A DNA stretch of 64,000 nucleotides from Lagierella massiliensis. Lineage in GTDB: Bacteria; Bacillota; Clostridia; Tissierellales; Peptoniphilaceae. The notes under the pieces are model-generated. The model was not told where the DNA came from and ran no database searches. It worked only from the letters and a program-made list of their open reading frames with translations. Location of the stretch: assembly GCA_030532135.1 (NCBI GenBank), contig JAUNLT010000004.1, forward strand, positions 62,001-126,000, in the 5' to 3' direction. A program made the translations under genes and the position numbers. Positions 46,588 through 55,742 of this stretch are shown piece by piece (positions within the stretch are counted from its first letter, which is position 1; every line of letters starts with the position of its first letter).

Positions 46588-46775
46588 ACGAAGAAGAGTA
46601 AAAAGCACTTAAGTTTTATTAGAGAGCCAATGTTTGGTGTAAGTTGGCAAAACTTGTGTGTGGGGGGACTTGGAGTCTGTAACTTTAAGAGACGGCTGTA
46701 GCCGTAATTAGGGTGGAACCGCGGATAACTTTCGTCCCTAGCTTAGGCTAGTGACGAAAGTTTTTTTTATTAGAG
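46588..46775 (+). promoter_or_regulatory. T-box leader controlling glyS
   Basis: It shows the AGAGAG bulge (46621), the GGTGTAAG distal loop, the T-box core AGGGTGGAACCGCG (46710-46723) and a terminator (46727-46736 with 46753-46762) followed by eight T. By the spacing seen in the other two leaders, the specifier is GGG at 46664-46666 inside a run of six G. The antiterminator TGGA would pair with a T73-CCA end, and the tRNA-Gly gene in this window indeed has T at position 73. Confidence 0.95.
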
Positions 46776-46787
46776 TTAGGAGGAGTT

Positions 46788-48182
46788 ATGAATAAAGATA
46801 TAACAATGGAAGATGTAGTTTCCTTAGCTAAAATGAGGGGATTTGTTTTTCCAGGATCAGAGATATATGGAGGACTTTCCAATACTTGGGACTACGGTCC
46901 TCTTGGTGTGGAATTAAAAAACAATATAAAAAAAGCATGGTGGAAAAAATTTGTCCAGGAAATTGAAAATAATGTAGGTATTGACGCTGCTATTTTAATG
47001 AATCCGCAGGTTTGGATTTCCTCAGGACATGTTGGAGGTTTTTCAGACCCTCTTATAGATTGTAAATCTTGTAAGTCTAGATTTAGGGTAGACAAGTTGA
47101 TTGAAGATTATTACTTAAATGAAAAAAATGAAGAAATTACAGGTTTAGACGGATATTCTAATGAAGAGTTAATGGAAGTTTTAAATAGAGAGAAAATTTC
47201 TTGTCCTAAATGTAACAAATTTGAATACACAGATATTCGTAAGTTCAATCTAATGTTTAAAACATTTCAAGGGGTTACAGAAGATTCTACTTCAGAAGTT
47301 TATTTAAGACCTGAAACGGCACAGGGGATCTTTGTAAACTTTAAAAACGTTCAAAGAACTTCAAGAAAAAAAGTGCCTTTTGGCATTGCACAAATTGGTA
47401 AATCTTTTAGAAATGAAATCACACCAGGTAATTTTATATTTAGGACTAGAGAATTTGAACAAATGGAATTGGAATTTTTCTGTAAACCTGGAGAAGATTT
47501 AGAATGGTTTAATTTCTGGAGAAAATATTGTTATGAATTTCTTATTAATTTAGGAGTAGATGAAAGTAAAATTAGACTTAGAGACCATGAGCAAGAAGAA
47601 CTTTCATTTTACAGTGTAGCCACAACAGACATTGAATTTAAGTTTCCATTTGGATGGGGTGAATTATGGGGAATTGCTGACAGAACAGATTACGATTTAA
47701 AGCAACATATAGATTCAGCAAATGCAGACTTTATATATACAGATCCTATTTCAAATGAAAAATATATACCTTATTGTGTTGAACCTTCTGTTGGTGTGGA
47801 TAGAATGTTCCTTACATTTCTATGTAATGCTTTTACAGTTGAGACTCTAGAAGATGGTTCTACTAGAAATGTATTAAGATTACATCCAGCGCTTTCTCCA
47901 TATAAAGCTGCTGTACTTCCACTAACTAAAAAATTAACTAATAAGAGTGATGAAGTTTATTCTAAACTATCAAAATTCTTCAATGTGGATACTGATATTT
48001 CCGGTTCCATAGGTAAGAGATATAGAAGACAAGATGAAGCAGGAACTCCTTTTTGTATAACTGTAGATTTTGACACATTAGAGGATGATACAGTAACTAT
48101 AAGACATAGAGATAGTATGGAGCAAGAGAGAATTAAAATTGAAGAACTGGTAAAATTTATTGAAGAAAGGTTGGAATTTTAA
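46788..48182 (+). CDS. glyS: Glycyl-tRNA synthetase, dimeric type
   Basis: A 464-residue class II synthetase of the alpha2 type found in many Gram-positives and archaea, rather than the two-subunit gly[22 protein letters not shown] begins it, motif 2 is [33 protein letters not shown] is typical, and motif 3 lies near [12 protein letters not shown] zinc-binding CKSC...CPKC pair occurs in the insertion. A C-terminal anticodon domain starts near residue 365. It is controlled by the T-box and has a TAATG junction with the next gene. Confidence 0.97.
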   Translation: MNKDITMEDVVSLAKMRGFVFPGSEIYGGLSNTWDYGPLGVELKNNIKKAWWKKFVQEIENNVGIDAAILMNPQVWISSGHVGGFSDPLIDCKSCKSRFRVDKLIEDYYLNEKNEEITGLDGYSNEELMEVLNREKISCPKCNKFEYTDIRKFNLMFKTFQGVTEDSTSEVYLRPETAQGIFVNFKNVQRTSRKKVPFGIAQIGKSFRNEITPGNFIFRTREFEQMELEFFCKPGEDLEWFNFWRKYCYEFLINLGVDESKIRLRDHEQEELSFYSVATTDIEFKFPFGWGELWGIADRTDYDLKQHIDSANADFIYTDPISNEKYIPYCVEPSVGVDRMFLTFLCNAFTVETLEDGSTRNVLRLHPALSPYKAAVLPLTKKLTNKSDEVYSKLSKFFNVDTDISGSIGKRYRRQDEAGTPFCITVDFDTLEDDTVTIRHRDSMEQERIKIEELVKFIEERLEF

Positions 48183-48451
48183 TGAATATAGTAGTTTATG
48201 GTGGAACAGAATGTCCTATGTGTAAACCAGCTAGTAATAAATTAAAAGAAAATGGAATTAAACATAGCTATAGAGACATAATGAGGTCAATTGTTCGTTT
48301 AAAAGAATTTTTAAATCTTAGAGATAATAGAGAAGAATTTAACAACATAAAAGAAAAAGGCATTGTCGGAATTCCATGTTTTTATTTTGTAGATGAAGAC
48401 AAGATAAGTTTTGATGTGGATGAGGTTATAGAATACGTAAAAAATAAATAG
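48182..48451 (+). CDS. Glutaredoxin-like protein
   Basis: An 89-residue thioredoxin-fold protein with the redox motif CPMC at residues 12-15 and the cis-Pro in GIVGIPCFYF; the extra Cys in IPCF is next to the cis-Pro. It may reduce disulfides or act on coenzyme A/thiol partners. The gene starts at a TAATG junction with glyS and is 21 bases before gdhA, so it shares the T-box transcript. The partner is not known. Confidence 0.85.
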   Translation: MNIVVYGGTECPMCKPASNKLKENGIKHSYRDIMRSIVRLKEFLNLRDNREEFNNIKEKGIVGIPCFYFVDEDKISFDVDEVIEYVKNK

Positions 48452-48472
48452 TAAAGGAAGGATATAATTTTA

Positions 48473-49732
48473 ATGGGAGAGAAAAACCCTATAGAAAATG
48501 TAAGATTACAACTTAAAACAGCTTGTAAACTTGGAAATATAGATTCTAAAGCGTATGAAATTTTAAAAAGTCCACAGAGAGTAATTGAAATTTCAATACC
48601 AGTAAAAATGGATGATGGAAATTTAAAAGTATTTACAGGTTATAGATCCAGTCACAATACAGTATTAGGACCTTCTAAAGGTGGAATTAGATTTCATCAA
48701 AATGTATCTATGGATGAAGTAAAGGCTTTATCCATGTGGATGAGTTTTAAATGTGGAGTAATGAATCTTCCTTATGGTGGAGGAAAGGGAGGAGTTATAG
48801 TAGATCCTTCAGAATTATCAGATAGGGAGCTTGAACAATTATCTAGAGGTTATATCCGAGGCATTTATAAATATTTAGGAGAGAAAATAGATATACCAGC
48901 ACCTGACATTAATACAAATGGGAAGGTTATGGGTTGGATGTTAGATGAGTACATTAAACTTAAAGGAGAACACAGTCCAGGAACTATAACAGGAAAACCA
49001 ATTGTACTAGGGGGATCTGAAGGAAGAATACAAGCAACAGGGCTAGGTGTAGCTATGGTTACTAAAAAAGCTTGTAACAAGTTGGGATTAAAATTAGAAA
49101 ATACTTCTGTAATAATTCAAGGATTTGGTAATGTAGGATCTAATACTTTTAAATATTTGGAAAAAATGGGATTAAAAGTTATAGCTATCTTAGAATGGGA
49201 TAAATCACTTGGAGAGTATGGATATATAGATTATTCAGGACTTTCTTATAATGACTTGTCTGAATATAAGGATAAAAATGGTAGTTTAGTGGGCTATAAT
49301 AATGCAGATATTTTAGATCCATCAGATTTTTGGAAATTAGAAGCTAATATAGTGATACCTGCAGCACTTGAAAATTCAATAGATAAAAATATTGCAGAAA
49401 ATTTAAAGGTAAATATGGTTGTAGAAGCATCTAATGGACCTGTGACTTTATTGGGTGATAAGATATTAAATGAAAAGAATGTATTGGTAGTTCCTGATAT
49501 TTTGGCAAATTCAGGAGGAGTTACTGTTTCTTATTACGAATGGGTTCAAAATCTTTATGGATTGTATTGGGATGAAAAAGATGTACTAGATAAACTTGAG
49601 ATTGCAATGAGTAGTGCATTTGAAAGTATTTGGAAAGAAAAATCTGAAAAAAATATTTCATTTAGAGAAGCAGCTTATATATATTCCTTACGTAGGTTAA
49701 GTGATGCAATGGAATATAGAGGATGGTTTTAA
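48473..49732 (+). CDS. gdhA: Glutamate dehydrogenase (Glu/Leu/Phe/Val family)
   Basis: A 419-residue catabolic-type dehydrogenase that interconverts glutamate and 2-oxoglutarate with ammonia. YRSSHNTVLGPSKGGIRFH, MSFKCGVMNLPYGGGKGG (catalytic Lys), DINTNGKVMGWMLDEY and the dinucleotide site IQGFGNVGSNT are visible, and QNLYGLYWDEKDV closes the protein. Glutamate specificity is most likely from GGSEGRIQATG; other amino acids cannot be excluded. AAGGAAGGA precedes the ATG. A glutamate fermenter would use it. Confidence 0.93.
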   Translation: MGEKNPIENVRLQLKTACKLGNIDSKAYEILKSPQRVIEISIPVKMDDGNLKVFTGYRSSHNTVLGPSKGGIRFHQNVSMDEVKALSMWMSFKCGVMNLPYGGGKGGVIVDPSELSDRELEQLSRGYIRGIYKYLGEKIDIPAPDINTNGKVMGWMLDEYIKLKGEHSPGTITGKPIVLGGSEGRIQATGLGVAMVTKKACNKLGLKLENTSVIIQGFGNVGSNTFKYLEKMGLKVIAILEWDKSLGEYGYIDYSGLSYNDLSEYKDKNGSLVGYNNADILDPSDFWKLEANIVIPAALENSIDKNIAENLKVNMVVEASNGPVTLLGDKILNEKNVLVVPDILANSGGVTVSYYEWVQNLYGLYWDEKDVLDKLEIAMSSAFESIWKEKSEKNISFREAAYIYSLRRLSDAMEYRGWF

Positions 49733-49747
49733 ATTAAGGTATAGTTA

Positions 49748-50620
49748 ATGGACTATTTAGCAAAAGATAATAAAATTATATTTAAGAATAAAAATTTTAA
49801 TCCAAAACATATATTTGAATGTGGGCAGGCTTTTAGATGGGAAAAAAACGAGGACAATTCTTATACAAATATTGCCTTTGGAAAAATCATAAATGTAAGT
49901 AGTAAAGATGATACTGTAACTTTAAAAAATGTTTCAGAAGAGGATTTCATTAATATTTGGATTGATTATTTTGATTTAAATAGAGACTATGATGAGATAA
50001 AATTAAAATTAAGTAACAATGAAACAATGATAAAAGCAATGGAGTTTGGATATGGCATAAGGATTTTAAACCAAGATTATTTTGAGACGATTATATCTTT
50101 TATTATTTCAGCAAATAATCAAATTAATCGAATAAAAAAATCAATTGAGATTATAAGTCAACAATATGGAAATGTCATAGGAGAGTACAATGGAAAAACA
50201 TACTACTCTTTTCCAACGATTAACGAACTTGCTAAAGCAAATATAACTGATTTGAGAGAAATTTGTAGAGTGGGTTTTAGAGACAAAAGGATTTTAGAAA
50301 CTTCTAATAAGATAATGAATAGGGAATTTAATTTAGAAGATTCAAAAAAATATGATTCTATTAAACTATATGAAGAACTTTTAAAGTTGCCAGGCGTAGG
50401 ACCTAAGGTTGCTTCTTGTATAATGCTTTTTGCTTATGGAAGAAGTGAGATTTTTCCTGTAGATGTGTGGATTAAAAGAGTTATGGAAATTTTATATATA
50501 GGTCATGAGACCTCAAAGAAGAATATTGGTGTATTTGCAAATGAAATATTTGGAGAATATGCAGGATTTGCACAACAATACCTATTTTATTACGGAAGAG
50601 AAAATAAAATAGGTAAATAA
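49748..50620 (+). CDS. ogg: 8-oxoguanine DNA glycosylase, Ogg type
   Basis: A 290-residue HhH-GPD base-excision glycosylase/lyase. The N-terminal half shows HIFECGQAFRWEKNED, then the helix-hairpin-helix LPGVGPKVASCIMLFAYG with the catalytic Lys and the essential Asp in FPVDVWIKRVM near residue 241. It resembles eukaryote-like OGG1 of clostridia more than MutM. It lacks the FeS cluster cysteines of Nth/MutY. It lies 15 bases after gdhA and 32 before gatC. Confidence 0.93.
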   Translation: MDYLAKDNKIIFKNKNFNPKHIFECGQAFRWEKNEDNSYTNIAFGKIINVSSKDDTVTLKNVSEEDFINIWIDYFDLNRDYDEIKLKLSNNETMIKAMEFGYGIRILNQDYFETIISFIISANNQINRIKKSIEIISQQYGNVIGEYNGKTYYSFPTINELAKANITDLREICRVGFRDKRILETSNKIMNREFNLEDSKKYDSIKLYEELLKLPGVGPKVASCIMLFAYGRSEIFPVDVWIKRVMEILYIGHETSKKNIGVFANEIFGEYAGFAQQYLFYYGRENKIGK

Positions 50621-50652
50621 ATATATGCTAAGTAATTATTCTAGGAGTTTGT

Positions 50653-50937
50653 ATGATAAATAAAGAAGAAGTAAAAAGAATATATGAAATGGCTCACTTA
50701 AGTATTGATGAAGATGAGATTGTAATTATGGAAGAAAAATTTAATAAAGTACTTGAATTTTCGTCACATATATTAGAAGTAGAGACAGATGATATTAAAA
50801 TGCTTGAAATTGTGGACAACCACAATAGTATATTAAGAGAAGATGAAATTTGTGAAAGTCTAGATAGAGAAGAAGCGCTAAAAAATGCTAATGATAGAGA
50901 ATATGGATATTTTAGGTTAAAAAAGGTAATTGAATAA
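50653..50937 (+). CDS. gatC: Asp/Glu-tRNA amidotransferase subunit C
   Basis: A 94-residue GatC that clamps GatA to GatB. It shows INKEEVKRIYEMAHLSIDEDEI and the C-terminal NDREYGYFRLKKVIE typical of the subunit. AGGAG precedes the ATG. Its stop shares a base with the gatA start (TAATG). The complex converts Glu-tRNA-Gln and Asp-tRNA-Asn to the amides. Confidence 0.93.
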   Translation: MINKEEVKRIYEMAHLSIDEDEIVIMEEKFNKVLEFSSHILEVETDDIKMLEIVDNHNSILREDEICESLDREEALKNANDREYGYFRLKKVIE

Positions 50938-52340
50938 TGAGTATAAAACAATTAAGAGATAAATTTTTAAGTAATGAATTGAATATAAAGGATTACTATG
51001 AAAAACTCATCAAAAGAATTGAAGATTCAAAAGATTTGAATATATTCATTACTTTTGACAAAGAAGATATACTAAGACAAATAGAAAAGATTGAAAACGA
51101 AGAAAAAAAAGGAAAACTTTATGGTATTCCAGTCACTTTAAAAGATAATATTTCCTACAAGAATTTAAAAATGACATGTGGATCTAAAATTTTAAAAGAC
51201 TTCATACCTGTTTTTGATTCTACAGTTACTAAAAGATTAATTGAAGAAGGGGCTGTTATTCTAGGTAAAGTTAATATGGATGAATTTGCCATGGGAAGTT
51301 CATCTGAAACATCTTTTTTCGGAGTAACTAAGAACCCTTTAGATACTAAATTAATTCCTGGAGGGTCTTCATCTGGATCAGCGGCGGCAGTTGCTCATGA
51401 TATAGGATTGTTTTCTCTAGGATCAGATACAGGAGGTTCTGTTAGACAACCTGCTCAGTACTGCAATGTTATAGGATATTTACCAAGTTATGGAACAATA
51501 TCTAGATCTGGAGTAGTATCCATGGCAAATACTTTGGATCAAGTTGGAATTCTTACAAAAGAAGTAGAAGATATAATTGAAGTTATAAATGTAATTGGTG
51601 GAAATGACAAGAAGGATATGACTTCAACATTAAAAAAAGAATTAAACTTCAAAATTAATGAAAACTATAGTTTGAGTGATAAAAAGATAGGAATAATTGA
51701 ATTAAAACCTTTTGATATTGATCCTATAGTTGAAAAGGATTATAAAGAGGGGTTGAAGAAACTTGAAGAATTAGGAGCAAAACTTGTTAATTTAGATTTT
51801 AAATACCTTAAATACTCTACTTCTCTTTATTCGGTTATTAATTCATGTGAAGCAAGTAGTAATATGTCAAGATTTGATGGTATCAGATATGGTTATATTA
51901 CAGAAGATTATAAGGATACTAAAGAACTGTATACTAAAACTAGATCAGAGGGCTTTGGAGAAGAAGTTCAAAGAAGAATTGCTTTAGGAACGATGTTTTT
52001 GGCGTCCGACTCTAATCAAGAAACTTATATACAGGCAGAAAAGGTGAGAAGACTCATGTCTGAAGAGTTTGAAAATAAATTTAAAGAAGTTGATTTTATA
52101 GTAACTCCAACAGCTACAAATCTACCGTATGAAATAGGGACAAGAACAGATGATCCTTTAGCCATGTATGATAGTGGAACATTTAACGTGCCTGCAAATC
52201 TTTGTGGACTATGTAGTATTTCTATTCCAGTAAGAGATGGAATTTCAGGATCGCTACAATTTATTGCTAAGAGATTTGATGATGAAAATATGTTAAATGC
52301 AGCATATAAATTAGAGAGGAGTATTAGAAATGAACTATAA
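50937..52340 (+). CDS. gatA: Asp/Glu-tRNA amidotransferase subunit A
   Basis: A 467-residue amidase that frees ammonia from glutamine. The Ser-cisSer-Lys triad is in GIPVTLKDNI (Lys), SSGSAAAVAHDI and GSDTGGSVRQPAQ, and GKVNMDEFAMGSS is the usual entry motif. It begins at a TAATG junction and overlaps gatB by 11 bases. Together with gatC and gatB it forms a standard three-gene set. Confidence 0.97.
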   Translation: MSIKQLRDKFLSNELNIKDYYEKLIKRIEDSKDLNIFITFDKEDILRQIEKIENEEKKGKLYGIPVTLKDNISYKNLKMTCGSKILKDFIPVFDSTVTKRLIEEGAVILGKVNMDEFAMGSSSETSFFGVTKNPLDTKLIPGGSSSGSAAAVAHDIGLFSLGSDTGGSVRQPAQYCNVIGYLPSYGTISRSGVVSMANTLDQVGILTKEVEDIIEVINVIGGNDKKDMTSTLKKELNFKINENYSLSDKKIGIIELKPFDIDPIVEKDYKEGLKKLEELGAKLVNLDFKYLKYSTSLYSVINSCEASSNMSRFDGIRYGYITEDYKDTKELYTKTRSEGFGEEVQRRIALGTMFLASDSNQETYIQAEKVRRLMSEEFENKFKEVDFIVTPTATNLPYEIGTRTDDPLAMYDSGTFNVPANLCGLCSISIPVRDGISGSLQFIAKRFDDENMLNAAYKLERSIRNEL

Positions 52341-53751
52341 AACTCTAATAGGACTAGAAATACATGTGGAATTGAGTACTAACACCAAAATGTTTTGTGG
52401 TTGTCAAAATAAATTTGGATTAACTCCAAATACTGCAGTTTGTCCAATTTGCTTAGGACATCCAGGAGCATTACCTATTATGAATAAAAAAGCTATTGAA
52501 TTTGCTATTATGGCAGGACTTGCATTTAATTGTGAAATTCATCAAGAATTTAAAATGGATAGAAAAAAATACTTTTATCCTGATTTAACAAAGGGATATC
52601 AAATAACCCAGCAAGATGAACCACTATGTACAGGTGGATATATTGAAATTAAAGACAGGGGAGATATTAAGAAAGTTAGACTTGAAAGAATTCACATAGA
52701 AGAAGATACTGGTAAATCTATCCATAACGAAGAAGGAAACACTCTAATGGATTACAATCGTGCAGGGGTACCTTTGATAGAGATAGTTTCAAAACCAGAT
52801 ATGCAATCAGGATCAGAAGCTAGGGAATTTTTAACTAATCTCAAGGAAACATTAAGATTTTTAGGAATATCTGATGTGAAGATGGAACAAGGATCTCTTA
52901 GATGTGATGTAAATATAAATATTTTCTCAGAAGAATCTAATTTCAAAACTGCTATTTCAGAAATAAAAAACTTAAACTCTTTTAAAGCAGTAGAAAAAGC
53001 AATTGAATATGAGGAAAAAAGACATAGAGAAATGGCGTTAAATGAGGATAGAGGAGATAAAGAAACTAGAAGATGGGATGAAAGTACAAACTCTACAATT
53101 TTAATGCGTAAAAAAGAAGCAGGAAATGATTATAGATTTTCTGTAGAAGGTGATATTACAAGAACTTCTTTAGATGATGAATTTATAAAGAAGATTAAGG
53201 ATAGTCTACCTGAACTTCCAAAAGATAAGATGAATAGATTTATATCACAATATAAATTACCTGAATATGATGCAGATATTTTATCTAGAAATATTTCTCT
53301 TTCTAACTATTTTGAAGAAAGTGCAAAACTGACAAAAGATCCTATTCTTACAAGTAATTGGTTATTATCTGATGTATTAAGAAGGGTCAATGAAGCTGAA
53401 ATAGAATTTGAAGATATTAAAATGTCAGTTGAGAATTTTTCTAAACTTTTAATTCTTGTAAAAGATAAGAAAATTAATAATAATACAGGAAAAAAAGTTT
53501 TACGAAAGTTATTTGAAGAAAATTTTGATCCAGAGCAATATGTAAAAGAAAATGGATTAATTCAACTAGATGATGATAATTTACTCAATGAAATAGTAAA
53601 TAAAGTGTTGGAAGAAAATCCACAATCTATAGAAGATATTAGAAATGGTAAAGATAGAGCATTAGGATTTTTAGTTGGTCAGTGTATGAAAGCATCAAGA
53701 GGAAAAGGAAACCCTCAAAAATTTAATGAGTTAATTAGAGAGAAGATTTAA
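52330..53751 (+). CDS. gatB: Asp/Glu-tRNA amidotransferase subunit B
   Basis: A 473-residue subunit that activates Glu/Asp-tRNA and transfers ammonia. LIGLEIHVELSTNTKMFCGC, CPICLGHPGALP (zinc cysteines with the first), DRKKYFYPDLTKGYQ and DYNRAGVPLIEI are family motifs, and SLRCDVNINI follows. The YqeY-like tail closes the protein. Its stop shares a base with the rdgB start (TAATG). Confidence 0.97.
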   Translation: MNYKTLIGLEIHVELSTNTKMFCGCQNKFGLTPNTAVCPICLGHPGALPIMNKKAIEFAIMAGLAFNCEIHQEFKMDRKKYFYPDLTKGYQITQQDEPLCTGGYIEIKDRGDIKKVRLERIHIEEDTGKSIHNEEGNTLMDYNRAGVPLIEIVSKPDMQSGSEAREFLTNLKETLRFLGISDVKMEQGSLRCDVNINIFSEESNFKTAISEIKNLNSFKAVEKAIEYEEKRHREMALNEDRGDKETRRWDESTNSTILMRKKEAGNDYRFSVEGDITRTSLDDEFIKKIKDSLPELPKDKMNRFISQYKLPEYDADILSRNISLSNYFEESAKLTKDPILTSNWLLSDVLRRVNEAEIEFEDIKMSVENFSKLLILVKDKKINNNTGKKVLRKLFEENFDPEQYVKENGLIQLDDDNLLNEIVNKVLEENPQSIEDIRNGKDRALGFLVGQCMKASRGKGNPQKFNELIREKI

Positions 53752-54359
53752 TGAAAAATCTAATATTAGCATCCCATAGTCAAGGAAAAATAAAAGAAAT
53801 TGACAAAATTTTAAAAGAATTTGGAATTAAAGTTATAGGAGTTAATGAATTTTTCTCTATGGAAGAAGTTGAAGAATCGGCTAATACTTTAAAAGGTAAT
53901 GCAAAAATAAAAGCTGATTTTGTATACAATAAATTAAAAAAAGCAACACTTGCAGACGACACAGGTTTATTTGTCAGAGCTTTAAACAATAAACCAGGAG
54001 TAAAAACTGCAAGATTTGCAGGGGAAAATGCTACAGATGAAGAGAATAGACAAAAACTATTAGATGAGCTCAAAAATGTTAATGATAGATTTGCTTTTTT
54101 TGAGACAGTACTGTATCTTATAGATGAGAATGGAAATAAATATACTGTAAGTGGAATTTGTGAAGGTAGTATAGCTAAAAAAGAAAAAGGAGAGATGGGG
54201 TTTGGTTACGATAGTATATTCATACCATCAGGCTCTAACAAAACATTTGGAGAGCTATCTACTGAAGAGAAGAATTTCTACAGCCACAGGGCAAGAGCTC
54301 TAAAAAAACTTAATGAATTGTTGGTGAACATATTAGATGAAAATAGGAATAGTAAGTGA
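53751..54359 (+). CDS. rdgB: Non-canonical purine NTP pyrophosphatase
   Basis: A 202-residue RdgB/HAM1 enzyme that hydrolyses dITP, ITP and XTP so they are not put in DNA or RNA. SHSQGKIKEI, LADDTGLFV, PGVKTARFAG, GFGYDSIFIP and SHRARALKKL are the substrate-binding motifs. It overlaps the next gene by 23 bases. The pairing with a YfcE-type phosphodiesterase is common in clostridia. Confidence 0.95.
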   Translation: MKNLILASHSQGKIKEIDKILKEFGIKVIGVNEFFSMEEVEESANTLKGNAKIKADFVYNKLKKATLADDTGLFVRALNNKPGVKTARFAGENATDEENRQKLLDELKNVNDRFAFFETVLYLIDENGNKYTVSGICEGSIAKKEKGEMGFGYDSIFIPSGSNKTFGELSTEEKNFYSHRARALKKLNELLVNILDENRNSK

Positions 54360-54819
54360 TACTCACGGTAGTTATAAAGAAGTAGCAAAGGATCTTTTAA
54401 AACATAATGCCGATGTTATAATTCATTTAGGAGATTTTTCTGATGACGGAAGAGATATTGGGGAATTGACTAATAAACCTATTTACTATGTAAGAGGTAA
54501 TAATGATTACGTCGCTACAGATGACCCTTCAGAGTTATTTATCAATCTTGGGGGAATTGACTTTTTTATAACGCATGGACATAAGTATAATGTCTATTCG
54601 GGGCTAACTAATCTTAAATTTAGAGCTAAAGCGGCTGGTGCTCAAGTAGTTTTGTTTGGACATACTCATGTATATTTAGAAGAAGTTTCCGATAATATCC
54701 TTTTTATAAATCCAGGAAGTCCAAGCTATCCTAGGTTTGGAGATGAGAAGGGATATGTCATATTTGACACGGACAGTCTTAAAACAGAGAGAATTTTTAT
54801 GGAGGAGAATAATGGATAG
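54337..54819 (+). CDS. Metallophosphoesterase, YfcE/MJ0936 family
   Basis: A 160-residue calcineurin-like phosphodiesterase. Metal ligands are SDTHGS (residues 6-11), LGDFSDD, RGNND, ITHGH and FGHTH, the full set. Homologues hydrolyse model phosphodiesters; the natural substrate is unknown. The start lies inside rdgB and the end overlaps the folD start, so it is translationally coupled to both. Confidence 0.92.
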   Translation: MKIGIVSDTHGSYKEVAKDLLKHNADVIIHLGDFSDDGRDIGELTNKPIYYVRGNNDYVATDDPSELFINLGGIDFFITHGHKYNVYSGLTNLKFRAKAAGAQVVLFGHTHVYLEEVSDNILFINPGSPSYPRFGDEKGYVIFDTDSLKTERIFMEENNG

Positions 54820-55663
54820 AGTTTTAACATCAAATGATCTAGCTGTAAAACTAGAAGAAGATATTATTTCAAGAGTTGAAAAGTTAAGGGAAAGTAATAA
54901 TGTTCCTAAACTGGCAATAGTTAGAGTTGGTGAAAATCCAAATGATATTTCTTATGAAAAGAGTTTGATTAAAAAAGGTGAAAAATACAATATTGATATT
55001 AAACAAGTTCTTTTAGATGAATCTATATCTACAGAAGAATTAAAAAAACAAATAGAGAATCTAAATGAAGATGACTCTGTTACAGGAATGATTATATTTA
55101 GACCATTACCTAAACATATAGATGATGAAGTTATTCAACAAACAGTTAATTGGAAGAAAGATGTGGACTGTATGACACCTACAAATCTTGCAAAAATATT
55201 CCAAGGTGACTTTTCATCATTCCAACCAGCAACACCTTATGCTTCAATGAAAATACTAGAGTATTATGATATTGATCTTGAAGGAAAAAATGTTGCTATT
55301 GTTAATAGATCTATGGTTTTAGGTAAACCAATGGCTATGATGGTTTTAAACAAAAATGGAACGCCAACTATTTGTCATTCAAGAACTAAAGATCTTAAGA
55401 AGATTTTAAAGGAAGCAGATGTTGTTGTTACTGCAACAGGAAGAGCTAAAACATTAACTAGAGAATTTTTAACAGAGGATTCTATTGTTATAGATGTGGG
55501 AGTTTCTATGGGAGAAGATGGAAAACTTTCTGGAGATGCAGACTTTGAGGATTTAAAAGACTTTGTAAAAGGTATAACACCTAGACTTGGAGGTGTTGGA
55601 AAGATAACTTCTACACTTTTAATGGATCAAATTGTTCAAGCAAAAGAAAAAAGCTTAAAATAA
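54812..55663 (+). CDS. folD: Methylenetetrahydrofolate dehydrogenase/cyclohydrolase
   Basis: A 283-residue bifunctional enzyme linking methylene- and formyl-tetrahydrofolate. SYEKSLIKKGEKYNI carries the catalytic Lys, PLPKHIDDEVI and DVDCMTPTN follow, then NRSMVLGKPMAMMVL for NADP and ITPRLGGVGKITSTLL. The reading frame runs upstream to 54737, but those codons are in the phosphodiesterase; ATG 54812 has GGAGGAGAAT and the family start MDRVLTSND. It supplies formyl-THF for fmt. Confidence 0.96.
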   Translation: MDRVLTSNDLAVKLEEDIISRVEKLRESNNVPKLAIVRVGENPNDISYEKSLIKKGEKYNIDIKQVLLDESISTEELKKQIENLNEDDSVTGMIIFRPLPKHIDDEVIQQTVNWKKDVDCMTPTNLAKIFQGDFSSFQPATPYASMKILEYYDIDLEGKNVAIVNRSMVLGKPMAMMVLNKNGTPTICHSRTKDLKKILKEADVVVTATGRAKTLTREFLTEDSIVIDVGVSMGEDGKLSGDADFEDLKDFVKGITPRLGGVGKITSTLLMDQIVQAKEKSLK

Positions 55664-55668
55664 ATTAC

Positions 55669-55704
55669 AACCCTCTTTACGATAAAGGTAAGGAGGGTTT
55701 TTTT
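55669..55704 (+). terminator. Terminator after folD
   Basis: AACCCTC-TTTAC pairs with GTAAG-GAGGGTT across a short loop, then a long T-run. It ends the glyS-folD transcript, directly before the dinB -35 box. Confidence 0.92.
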
Positions 55705-55706
55705 AT

Positions 55707-55735
55707 TTGACAGATGGAAGAAAAAAATCTATAAT
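55707..55735 (+). promoter_or_regulatory. Perfect consensus promoter of dinB
   Basis: TTGACA (55707-55712), exactly 17 bases, TATAAT (55730-55735). It is a full sigma-A consensus. The TTG of its -35 is also the first codon of a longer open frame, which is therefore not the start of dinB. Confidence 0.92.
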
Positions 55736-55742
55736 AAAAACA

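Noticed and set aside
54737..54811. Longer N-terminus for folD
   Set aside because: The extra codons lie within the phosphodiesterase gene in another frame, while ATG 54812 has a strong ribosome binding site and the family N-terminus.
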